Shown piece after piece: positions 34,827 through 46,382 of a stretch of DNA of 64,000 nt (position 1 is its first letter; each line of letters begins with the position of its first letter). This stretch comes from Clusia tigrina (taxonomy: Eukaryota; Arthropoda; Insecta; Diptera; Clusiidae), in assembly GCA_920105625.2 (NCBI GenBank), contig OV050032.1, positions 108,298,542 through 108,362,541 on the forward strand, read 5' to 3'. The notes beneath the pieces are model-generated. The model ran no database searches, had not been told where the DNA came from, and saw nothing but the letters and a program-made list of their open reading frames with translations. The translations under genes and the position numbers were made by a program.

Positions 34827-36982
34827 ATGGCTTAAATTGACAAGAGGCTCGAGTACTTCATTGTTACAAAATTTCAAGGTTTTATGACGCTCCAGTAAAA
34901 AGTTACAAGCATTTGTATGTTGCAAACTTTGATAGGTGTAGGACGTACCGTATAGAAGTTAGGGCCATTTGAAGTTTTATCAGTGTTTGATTTGGGACTC
35001 TAGGGTAGCATAGCTTTGAGCGATGGCTTAAATTGAGAAGAGGCTCGGGTACTTTATTGTTACAAAATTTCAAGGTTTTATGACGCTCCAGTAAAAAGTT
35101 ACAAGCATTTGTATGTTGCAAACTTTGATTGGTGTAGCACGTACCGTATAGAAGTTAGGGCCATTTGAAGTTTTATCAGTGTTTGATTTGGGATTCTAGG
35201 GTAGCATAGCTTTGAGCGATGGCTTAAATTGACAAGAGGCTCGGGTACTTTATTGTTACAAAATTTCAAGGTTTTATGACGCTCCAGTAAAAAGTTACAA
35301 GCATTTGTATGTTGAAAACTTTGATAGGTGTAGGACGTACCGTAAAGAAGTTAGGGCCATTTGAAGATTTATCAGTGTTTGATTTGGGACTCAAGTGTAG
35401 CATAGCTTTGAGCGATAGCTTAAATTGACAAGAGGCTCGAGTACTTTATTGTTACAAAATGTCAAGGTTTTATGACGCTCCAGTAAAAAGTTACAAGCAT
35501 TTGTATGTTGCAAACTTTGATAGGTGTAGGACGAACCGTGAAGAAGTTAGGGGCGTTTGAAGATTTATCAGTGTTTGATTTGGGACTCAAGGGTAGCATA
35601 TCTTTGAGCGATGGCTTAAATTGACAAGAGGCTCGGGTACTTTATTGTTACAAAATTTCAAGGTTTTATGACGCTCCAGTAAAAAGTTACAAGCATTTGT
35701 ATGTTGCAAACTTTGATAGGTGTAGGGCGTACCGTAAAGAAGTTAGGGGCGTTTGAAGTTTTATCAGTATTTGAATTGGGACTCAAGGGTAGCATAGCTT
35801 TGAGCGATGGCTTAAATTGACAAGAGGCTCGAATACTTCATTATTACAAAATTTCAAGGTTTTATGACGCTCCAGTAAAAAGTTACAAGCATTTGTATTT
35901 TGCAAACTTTGATAGGTGTAGGACGTACCGTAAATAAGTTAGGGGCGTTTGAAGTTTTATAAGTGTTTGATTTGGGACTCAAGGGTAGCATAGCTTTGAG
36001 CGATGGCCTAAATTGACAAGAGGCTCGAGTACTTTATTGTTACAAAATTTCAAGATTTTATGACGCTCCAGTAAAAAGTTACAAGCATTTGTATGTTGCA
36101 AACTTTGATAGGTGTAGGACGTACCGTAAAGAAGTTAGGGGCGTTTGAAGATTTATCAGTGCTTGATTTGGGACTCTAGGGTAGCATAGCTTTGAGCGAT
36201 GGCTTAAATTGACAAGAGGCTCGGGTACTTTATTGTTACAAAATTTCAAGGTTTTATGACGCTCCAGTAAAAAGTTACAAGCATTTGTATGTTGCAAACT
36301 TTGATAAGTGTAGGACGTACCGTGAAGATGTTAGGGGCGTTTGAAGTTTTATCAGTGTTTGATTTGGGACTCAAGGGTAGCATAGCTTTGAGCGATAGCT
36401 TAAATTGACAAGAATCTCGAGTACTTTATTGTAACAAAATTTCAAGGTTTTATGACGCTCCAGTATAAAGTTACAAGCATTTGTATGTTGCAAACTTTGA
36501 TAGGTGTAGGACGTACCGTAAAGAAGTTAGGGCCATTTGAAGTTTTATCAGTGTTTGATTTGGGACTCAAGGGTAGTATAGCTTTGAGCGATGGCCTTAA
36601 TTGACAAGAGGCTCGAGTACTTTATTGTTACAAAATTTCAATGTTTTATGACGCTCCAGTAAAAAGTTACAAGCATTTGTATGTTGCAAACTTTGATAGG
36701 TGTAGGACGTACCGTAAAGAAGTTAGGGGCGTTTGAAGTTTTATCAGTGTTTGATTTGGGACTCAAGGGTAGCATAGCTTTGAGCGATGGCTTAAATTGA
36801 CAAGAGGCTCGAGTACTTCATTGTTACAAAATTTCAAGGTTTTATGACGCTCCAGTAAAAAGTTACAAGCATTTGTATGTTGCAAACTTTGATAGGTGTA
36901 GTACGTACCGTAAAGAAGTTAGGGGCCTTTGAAGTTTTATCAGTGTTTGATTTGGGACTCAAGGGTAGCATAGCTTTGAGCG
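34827..36982 (+). repeat. 11-mer HOR (2156 bp), copy 2
   Basis: Tandem duplicate of the previous block at offset 2156, sharing private changes such as AAAATGTCAAGG, CTCAAGTGTAG, AGAATCTCGAG and ATTATTACAAAA. It diverges in the last slots: S12-part GGGTAGTATAG, S13 GACGCTCC and GGGGCGTTTG, where copy 1 has GGTTAGTATAG, GACGTTCC and GGGGCGATTG. The sequence source therefore changes near 36500. Confidence 0.92.
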
Positions 36983-37176
36983 ATGGCTTAAATTGACAAG
37001 AGGCTCGAGTACTTCATTGTTACAAAATTTCAAGGTTTTATGACGCTCCAGTAAAAAGTTACAAGCATTTGTATGTTGCAAACTTTGATAGGTGTAGGAC
37101 GTACCGTAAAGAAGTTAGGGGCGTTTGAAGTTTGAAGTGTTTGATTTGAGACTCAAGGGTAGCATAGCTTTGAGCG
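36983..37176 (+). repeat. S15 monomer (194 bp)
   Basis: A single S15 monomer closes the preceding block. Relative to the usual TTTGAAGTTTTATCAGTG it reads TTTGAAGTTTGAAGTG: 2 bp shorter and containing a tandem TTTGAAG. GATTTGAGACTC replaces GATTTGGGACTC. The canonical 15-mer starts at its end. Confidence 0.9.
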
Positions 37177-40114
37177 ATGGCCTAAATTGACAAGAGGCTC
37201 GCGTGCTTTATTGTTACAAAATTTCAATGTTTTATGACGCTCCAGTAAAAAGTTACAAGCATTTGTATGTTGCAAACTTTGATAGGTGTAGCACGTACCG
37301 TATAGAAGTTAGGGCCATTTGAAGTTTTATCAGTGTTTGATTTGGGATTCTAGGGTAGCATAGCTTTGAGCGATGGCTTAAATTGACAAGAGGCTCGGGT
37401 ACTTTATTGTTACAAAATTTCAAGGTTTTATGACGCTCCAGTAAAAAGTTACAAGCATTTGTATGTTGAAAACTTTGATAGGTGTAGGACGTACCGTAAA
37501 GAAGTTAGGGCCATTTGAAGTTTTATCAGTGTTTGATTTGGGACTCAAGGGTAGCATAGCTTTGAGCGATAGCTTAAATTGACAAGAGGCTCGAGTACTT
37601 TATTGTTACAAAATTTCAAGGTTTTATGACGCTCCAGTAAAAAGTTACAAGCATTTGTATGTTGCAAACTTTGATAAGTGTAGGACGAACCGTGAAGAAG
37701 TTAGGGGCGTTTGAAGTTTTATCAGTGTTTGATTTGGGACTCAAGGGTAGCATATCTTTGTGCGATGGCTTAAATTGACAAGAGGCTCGGGTACTTTATT
37801 GTTACAAAATTTCAAGGTTTTATGACGCTCCAGTAAAAAGTTACAAGCATTTGTATGTTGCAAACTTTGATAGGTGTAGGGCGTACCGTAAAGAAGTTAG
37901 GGGCGTTTGAAGTTTTATCAGTATTTGAATTGGGACTCAAGGGTAGCATAGCTTTGAGCGATGGCTTAAATTGACAAGAGGCTCGAATACTTCATTGTTA
38001 CAAAATTTCAAGGTTTTATGACGCTCCAGTAAAAAGTTACAAGCATTTGTATTTTGCAAACTTTGATAGGTGTAGGACGTACCGTAAATAAGTTAGGGGC
38101 GTTTGAAGTTTTATCAGTGTTTGATTTGGGACTCAAGGGTAGCATAGCTTTGAGCGATGGCCTAAATTGACAAGAGGCTCGAGTACTTTATTGTTACAAA
38201 ATTTCAAGATTTTATGACGCTCCAGTAAAAAGTTACAAGCATTTGTATGTTGCAAACTTTGATAGGTGTAGGACGTACCGTAAAGAAGTTAGGGGCGTTT
38301 GAAGTTTTATCAGTGCTTGATTTGGGACTCTAGGGTAGCTTAGCTTTGAGCGATGGCTTAAATTGACAAGAGGCTCGGGTACTTTATTGTTACAAAATTT
38401 CAAGGTTTTATGACGCTCCAGTAAAAAGTTACAAGCATTTGTATGTTGCAAACTTTGATAGGTGTAGGACGTACCGTAAAGAAGTTAGGGCCATTTGAAG
38501 TTTTATCAGTGTTTGAATTGGGACTCAAGGGTAGCATAGCTTTGAGCGATAGCTTAAATTGACAAGAGGCTCGAGTACTTTTTTGTTACAAAATTTCAAG
38601 GTTTTATGACGCTCCAGTAAAAAGTTACAAGCATTTGTATGTTGCAAACTTTGATAAGTGCAGGACGTACCGTGAAGATGTTAGGGGCGTTTGAAGTTTT
38701 ATCAGTGTTTGATTTGGGACTCAAGGGTAGCATAGCTTTGAGTGATAGCTTAAATTGACAAGAGGCTCGAGTACTTTATTGTAACAAAATTTCAACGTTT
38801 TATGACGCTCCAGTAAAAAGTTACAAGCATTTGTATGTTGCAAACTTTGATAGGTGTAGGACGTACCGTAAAGAAGTTAGGGTCATTTGAAGTTTTATCA
38901 GTGTTTGATTTGGGACTCAAAGGTAGCATAGCTTTGAGCGATGGCCTAAATTGACAAGAGACTCGAGTACTTTATTTTTACAAAATTTCAAGGTTTTATG
39001 ACGCTCCAGTAAAAAGTTACAAGCATTTGTATGTTGCAAACTTTGATAGGTGTAGGACGTACCGTAAAGAAGTTAGGGTCATTTGAAGTTTTATCAGTGT
39101 TTGATTTGGGACTCAAAGGTAGCATAGCTTTGAGCGATGGCCTAAATTGACAAGAGGCTCGAGTACTTTATTTTTACAAAATTTCAAGGTTTTATGACGC
39201 TCCAGTAAAAAGTTACAAGCATTTGTATGTTGCAAACTTTGATAGGTGTAGGACGTACCGTAAAGAAGTTAGGGGCGTTTGAAGTTTTATCAGTGTTTGA
39301 TTTGGGACTCAAGGGTAGCATAGCTTTGAGCGATGGCTTAAATTGACAAGAGGCTCGTGTACTTTATTGTTACAAAATTTCAAGGTTTTATGACGCTCCA
39401 GTATAAAGTTATAAGCATTTGTATGTTGCAAACTTTGATAGGTGTAGGACGTACCGTAAAGAAGTTAGGGCCATTTGAAGTTTTATCAGTGTTTGATTTG
39501 GGACTCAAGGGTAGTATAGCTTTGAGCGATGGCCTTAATTGACAAGAGGCTCGAGTACTTTATTGTTACAAAATTTCAATGTTTTATGACGTTCCAGTAA
39601 AAAGTTACAAGCATTTGTATGTTGCAAACTTTGATAGGTGTAGGACGTACCGTAAAGAAGTTAGGGGCGTTTGAAGTTTTATCAGTGTTTGATTTGGGAC
39701 TCAAGGGTAGCATAGCTTTGAGCGATGGCTTAAATTGACAAGAGGCTCGAGTACTTCATTGTTACAAAATTTCAAGGTTTTATGACGCTCCAGTAAAAAG
39801 TTACAAGCATTTGTATGTTGCAAACTTTGATAGGTGTAGTACGTACCGTAAAGAAGTTAGGGGCCTTTGAAGTTTTATCAGTGTTTAATTTGGGACTCAA
39901 GGGTAGCATAGCTTTGAGCGATGGCTTAAATTGACAAGAGGCTCGAGTACTTCATTGTTACAAAATTTCAAGGTTTTATGACGCTCCAGTAAAAAGTTAC
40001 AAGCATTTGTATGTTGCAAACTTTGATAGGTGTAGGACGTACCGTAAAGAAGTTAGGGGCGTTTGAAGTTTGAAGTGTTTGATTTGAGACTCAAGGGTAG
40101 CATAGCTTTGAGCG
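37177..40114 (+). repeat. Canonical 15-mer HOR (2938 bp), reference copy
   Basis: Full S1-S15 with exact starts: S1 37177, S2 37373, S3 37569, S4 37765, S5 37961, S6 38157, S7 38353, S8 38549, S9 38745, S10 38941, S11 39137, S12 39333, S13 39529, S14 39725, S15 39921 (194 bp). Diagnostics: S9 GTAACAAAATTTC/GGTCATTTG, S10 GAGACTCGAG with TATTTTTAC, S11 TATTTTTAC/GGGGCG, S12 CTCGTGTAC/AGTATAAAG/GTAGTATAG, S13 CCTTAATT/TTCAATG/GACGTTCC, S14 TGTAGTACG/GGGGCCTTTG, S15 TTTGAAGTTTGAAG. S5 is full length, unlike in U1-U3. Confidence 0.95.
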
Positions 40115-43100
40115 ATGGCCTAAATTGACAAGAGGCTCGCGTGCTTTATTGTTACAAAATTTCAATGTTTTATGACGCTCCAGTAAAAAGTTACAAGCAT
40201 TTGTATGTTGCAAACTTTGATAGGTGTAGGACGTACCGTATAGAAGTTAGGGCCATTTGAAGTTTTATCAGTGTTTGATTTGGGACTCTAGGGTAGCATA
40301 GCTTTGAGCGATGGCTTAAATTGAGAAGAGGCTCGGGTACTCTATTGTTACAAAATTTCAAGGTTTTATGACGCTCCAGTAAAAAGTTACAAGCATTTGT
40401 ATGTTGCAAACTTTGATTGGTGTAGCACGTACCGTATAGAAGTTAGGGCCATTTGAAGTTTTATCAGTGTTTGATTTGGGATTCTAGGGTAGCATAGCTT
40501 TGAGCGATGGCTTAAATTGACAAGAGGCTCGGGTACTTTATTGTTACAAAATTTCAAGGTTTTATGACGCTCCAGTAAAAAGTTACAAGCATTTGTATGT
40601 TGAAAACTTTGATAGGTGTAGGACGTACCGTAAAGAAGCTAGGGCCATTTGAAGTTTTATCAGTGTTTGATTTGGGACTCAAGGGTAGCATAGCTTTGAG
40701 CGATAGCTTAAATTGACAAGAGGCTCGAGTACTTTATTGTTACAAAATGTCAAGGTTTTATGACGCTCCAGTAAAAAGTTACAAGCATTTGTATGTTGCA
40801 AACTTTGATAGGTGTAGGACGAACCGTGAAGAAGTTAGGGGCGTTTGAAGTTTTATCAGTGTTTGATTTGGGACTCAAGGGTAGCATATCTTTGAGCGAT
40901 GGCTTAAATTGACAAGAGGCTCGGGTACTTTATTGTTACAAAATTTCAAGGTTTTATGACGCTCCAGTAAAAAGTTACAAGCATTTGTATGTTGCAAACT
41001 TTGATAGGTGTAGGGCGTACCGTAAAGAAGTTAGGGGCGTTTGAAGTTTTATCAGTATTTGAATTGGGACTCAAGGGTAGCATAGCTTTGAGCGATGGCT
41101 TAAATTGACAAGAGGCTCGAATACTTCATTGTTACAAAATTTCAAGGTTTTATGACGCTCCAGTAAAAAGTTACAAGCATTTGTATTTTGCAAACTTTGA
41201 TAGGTGTAGGACGTACCGTAAATAAGTTAGGGGCGTTTGAAGTTTTATCAGTGTTTGATTTGGGACTCAAGGGTAGCATAGCTTTGAGCGATGGCCTAAA
41301 TTGACAAGAGGCTCGAGTACTTTATTGTTACAAAATTTCAAGATTTTATGACGCTCCAGTAAAAAGTTACAAGCATTTGTATGTTGCAAACTTTGATAGG
41401 TGTAGGACGTACCGTAAAGAAGTTAGGGGCGTTTGAAGATTTATCAGTGCTTGATTTGGGACTCTAGGGTAGCATAGCTTTGAGCGATGGCTTAAATTGA
41501 CAAGAGGCTCGGGTACTTTATTGTTACAAAATTTCAAGGTTTTATGACGCTCCAGTAAAAAGTTACAAGCATTTGTATGTTGCAAACTTTGATAAGTGTA
41601 GGACGTACCGTGAAGATGTTAGGGGCGTTTGAAGTTTTATCAGTGTTTGATTTGGGACTCAAGGGTAGCATAGCTTTGAGCGATAGCTTAAATTGACAAG
41701 AATCTCGAGTACTTTATTGTAACAAAATTTCAACGTTTTATGACGCTCCAGTAAAAAGTTACAAGCATTTGTATGTTGCAAACTTTGATAGGTGTAGGAC
41801 GTACCGTAAAGAAGTTAGGGTCATTTGAAGTTTTATCAGTGTTTGATTTGGGACTCAAAGGTAGCATAGCTTTGAGCGCTGGCCTAAATTGACAAGAGGC
41901 TCGAGTACTTTATTTTTACAAAATTTCAAGGTTTTATGACGCTCCAGTAAAAAGTTACAAGCATTTGTATGTTGAAAACTTTGATAGGTGTAGGACGTAC
42001 CGTAAAGAAGTTAGGGCCATTTGAAGTTTTATCAGTGTTTGATTTGGGACTCAAGTGTAGCATAGCTTTGAGCGATAGCTTAAATTGACAAGAGGCTCGA
42101 GTACTTTATTGTTACAAAATGTCAAGGTTTTATGACGCTCCAGTAAAAAGTTACAAGCATTTGTATGTTGCAAACTTTGATAGGTGTAGGACGAACCGTG
42201 AAGAAGTTAGGGGCGTTTGAAGTTTTATCAGTGTTTGATTTGGGACTCAAGGGTAGCATATCTTTGAGCGATGGCTTAAATTGACAAGAGGCTCGGGTAC
42301 TTTATTGTTACAAAATTTCAAGGTTTTATGACGCTCCAGTAAAAAGTTACAAGCATTTGTATGTTGCAAACTTTGATAGGTGTAGGGCGTACCGTAAAGA
42401 AGTTAGGGGCGTTTGAAGTTTTATCAGTATTTGAATTGGGACTCAAGGGTAGCATAGCTTTGAGCGATGGCTTAAATTGACAAGAGGCTCGAATACTTCA
42501 TTATTACAAAATTTCAAGGTTTTATGACGCTCCAGTAAAAAGTTACAAGCATTTGTATTTTGCAAACTTTGATAGGTGTAGGACGTACCGTAAATAAGTT
42601 AGGGGCGTTTGAAGTTTTATCAGTGTTTGATTTGGGACTCAAGGGTAGCATAGCTTTGAGCGATGGCCTAAATTGACAAGAGGCTCGAGTACTTTATTGT
42701 TACAAAATTTCAAGATTTTATGACGCTCCAGTAAAAAGTTACAAGCATTTGTATGTTGCAAACTTTGATAGGTGTAGGACGTACCGTAAAGAAGTTAGGG
42801 GCGTTTGAAGATTTATCAGTGCTTGATTTGGGACTCTAGGGTAGCATAGCTTTGAGCGATGGCTTAAATTGACAAGAGGCTCGGGTACTTTATTGTTACA
42901 AAATTTCAAGGTTTTATGACGCTCCAGTAAAAAGTTACAAGCATTTGTATGTTGCAAACTTTGATAAGTGTAGGACGTACCGTAAAGAAGTTAGGGGCGT
43001 TTGAAGTTTTATCAGTGTTTGATTTGGGACTCAAGGGTAGCATAGCTTTGAGCGATGGCTTAAATTGACAAGAGGCTCGAGTACTTCATTGTTACAAAAT

Positions 43101-43444
43101 TTCAAGGTTTTATGACGCTCCAGTAAAAAGTTACAAGCATTTGTATGTTGCAAACTTTGATAGGTGTAGTACGTACCGTAAAGAAGTTAGGGGCCTTTGA
43201 AGTTTTATCAGTGTTTGATTTGGGACTCAAGGGTAGCATAGCTTTGAGCGATGGCTTAAATTGACAAGAGGCTCGAGTACTTCATTTTTACAAAATTTCA
43301 AGGTTTTATGACGCTCCAGTAAAAAGTTACAAGCATTTGTATGTTGCAAACTTTGATAGGTGTAGGACGTACCGTAAAGAAGTTAGGGGCGTTTGAAGTT
43401 TGAAGTGTTTGATTTGAGACTCAAGGGTAGCATAGCTTTGAGCG
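40115..43444 (+). repeat. 17-mer HOR (3330 bp)
   Basis: Order: S1b (CTCGCGTGC front, GTATAGAAG/CTCTAGGG back), S1c (TTGAGAAGAGG, CTCTATTG), S2-S6, S7/S8 hybrid (41487), S9 (GAATCTCGAG; ends GAGCGCTGG), an S11/S2 hybrid (41879: TATTTTTAC front, GTTGAAAAC back), S3-S6 a second time, an S7/S8/S13 hybrid (42859: GATAAGTG then GTAAAGAAG), S14, S15. The second S3-S6 run repeats the first at offset 1372. Together with 37177-40114 it makes a 6268-bp superunit. Confidence 0.9.
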
Positions 43445-46382
43445 ATGGCCTAAATTGACAAGAGGCTCGCGTGCTTTATTGTTACAAAATTTCAATGTTT
43501 TATGACGCTCCAGTAAAAAGTTACAAGCATTTGTATGTTGCAAACTTTGATAGGTGTAGCACGTACCGTATAGAAGTTAGGGCCATTTGAAGTTTTATCA
43601 GTGTTTGATTTGGGATTCTAGGGTAGCATAGCTTTGAGCGATGGCTTAAATTGACAAGAGGCTCGGGTACTTTATTGTTACAAAATTTCAAGGTTTTATG
43701 ACGCTCCAGTAAAAACTTACAAGCATTTGTATGTTGAAAACTTTGATAGGTGTAGGACGTACCGTAAAGAAGTTAGGGCCATTTGAAGTTTTATCAGTGT
43801 TTGATTTGGGACTCAAGGGTAGCATAGCTTTGAGCGATAGCTTAAATTGACAAGAGGCTCGAGTACTTTATTGTTACAAAATTTCAAGGTTTTATGACGC
43901 TCCAGTAAAAAGTTAGAAGCATTTGTATGTTGCAAACTTTGATAAGTGTAGGACGAACCGTGAAGAAGTTAGGGGCGTTTGAAGTTTTATCAGTGTTTGA
44001 TTTGGGACTCAAGGGTAGCATATCTTTGTGCGATGGCTTAAATTGACAAGAGGCTCGGGTACTTTATTCTTACAAAATTTCAAGGTTTTATGACGCTCCA
44101 GTAAATAGTTACAAGCATTTGTATGTTGCAAACTTTGATAGGTGTAGGGCGTACCGTAAAGAAGTTAGGGGCGTTTGAAGTTTTATCAGTATTTGAATTG
44201 GGACTCAAGGGTAGCATAGCTTTGAGCGATGGCTTAAATTGACAAGAGGCTCGAATACTTCATTGTTACAAAATTTCAAGGTTTTATGACGCTCCAGTAA
44301 AAAGTTACAAGCATTTGTATTTTGCAAACTTTGATAGGTGTAGGACGTACCGTAAATAAGTTAGGGGCGTTTGAAGTTTTATCAGTGTTTGATTTGGGAC
44401 TCAAGGGTAGCATAGCTTTGAGCGATGGCCTAAATTGACAAGAGGCTCGAGTACTTTATTGTTACAAAATTTCAAGATTTTATGACGCTCCAGTAAAAAG
44501 TTACAAGCATTTGTATGTTGCAAACTTTGATAGGTGTAGGACGTACCGTAAAGAAGTTAGGGGCGTTTGAAGTTTTATCAGTGCTTGATTTGGGACTCTA
44601 GGGTAGCTTAGCTTTGAGCGATGGCTTAAATTGACAAGAGGCTCGGGTACTTTATTGTTACAAAATTTCAAGGTTTTATGACGCTCCAGTAAAAAGTTAC
44701 AAGCATTTGTATGTTGCAAACTTTGATAGGTGTAGGACGTACCGTAAAGAAGTTAGGGCCATTTGAAGTTTTATCAGTGTTTGATTTGGGACTCAAGGGT
44801 AGCATAGCTTTGAGCGATAGCTTAAATTGACAAGAGGCTCGAGTACTTTTTTGTTACAAAATTTCAAGGTTTTATGACGCTCCAGTAAAAAGTTACAAGC
44901 ATTTGTATGTTGCAAACTTTGATAAGTGTAGGACGTACCGTGAAGATGTTAGGGGCGTTTGAAGTTTTATCAGTGTTTTATTTGGGACTCAAGGGTAGCA
45001 TAGCTTTGAGTGATAGCTTAAATTGACAAGAGGCTCGAGTACTTTATTGTAACAAAATTTCAACGTTTTATGACGCTCCAGTAAAAAGTTACAAGCATTT
45101 GTATGTTGCAAACTTTGATAGGTGTAGGACGTACCGTAAAGAAGTTAGGGTCATTTGAAGTTTTATCAGTGTTTGATTTGGGACTCAAAGGTAGCATAGC
45201 TTTGAGCGATGGCCTAAATTGACAAGAGACTCGAGTACTTTATTTTTACAAAATTTCAAGGTTTTATGACGCTCCAGTAAAAAGTTACAAGCATTTGTAT
45301 GTTGCAAACTTTGATAGGTGTAGGACGTACCGTAAAGAAGTTAGGGTCATTTGAAGTTTTATTAGTGTTTGATTTGGGACTCAAAGGTAGCATAGCTTTG
45401 AGCGATGGCCTAAATTGACAAGAGGCTCGAGTACTTTATTTTTACAAAATTTCAAGGTTTTATGACGCTCCAGTAAAAAGTTACAAGCATTTGTATGTTG
45501 CAAACTTTGATAGGTGTAGGACGTACCGTAAAGAAGTTAGGGGCGTTTGAAGTTTTATCAGTGTTTGATTTGGGACTCAAGGGTAGCATAGCTTTGAGCG
45601 ATGGCTTAAATTGAGAAGAGGCTCGGGTACTTTATTGTTACAAAATTTCAAGGTTTTATGACGCTCCAGTATAAAGTTATAAGCATTTGTATGTTGCAAA
45701 CTTTGATAGGTGTAGGACGTACCGTAAAGAAGTTAGGGCCATTTGAAGTTTTATCAGTGTTTGATTTGGGACTCAAGGGTAGTATAGCTTTGAGCGATGG
45801 CCTTAATTGACAAGAGGCTCGAGTACTTTATTGTCACAAAATTTCAATGTTTTATGACGTTCCAGTAAAAAGTTACAAGCATTTGTATGTTGCAAACTTT
45901 GATAGGTGTAGGACGTACCGTAAATAAGTTAGGGGCGTTTGAAGTTTTATCAGTGTTTGATTTGGGACTCAAGGGTAGCATAGCTTTGAGCGATGGCTTA
46001 AATTGACAAGAGGCTCGAGTACTTCATTGTTACAAAATTTCAAGGTTTTATAACGCTCCAGTAAAAAGTTACAAGCATTTGTATGTTGCAAACTTTGATA
46101 GGTGTAGTACGTACCGTAAAGAAGTTAGGGGCCTTTGAAGTTTTATCAGTGTTTGATTTGGGACTCAAGGGTAGCATAGCTTTGAGCGATGGCTTAAATT
46201 GACAAGAGGCTCGAGTACTTCATTGTTACAAAATTTCAAGGTTTTATGACGCTCCAGTAAAAAGTTACAAGCATTTGTATGTTGCAAACTTTGATAGGTG
46301 TAGGACGTACCGTAAAGAAGTTAGGGGCGTTTGAAGTTTGAAGTGTTTGATTTGAGACTCAAGGGTAGCATAGCTTTGAGCG
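43445..46382 (+). repeat. Canonical 15-mer HOR (2938 bp), second copy
   Basis: Slot-for-slot copy of 37177-40114 at offset 6268, same length. It shares private changes such as TAGCTTAG in S6 (near 38337 and 44605) and GAGTGATAGC at the S8/S9 boundary. Differences: S12 begins TTGAGAAGAGGCTCGGGTAC instead of TTGACAAGAGGCTCGTGTAC (45601-45632), S13 has GTAAATAAG, and there are scattered single changes (AGTTAGAAGC near 43913, TTATTCTTAC near 44066). Confidence 0.95.
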
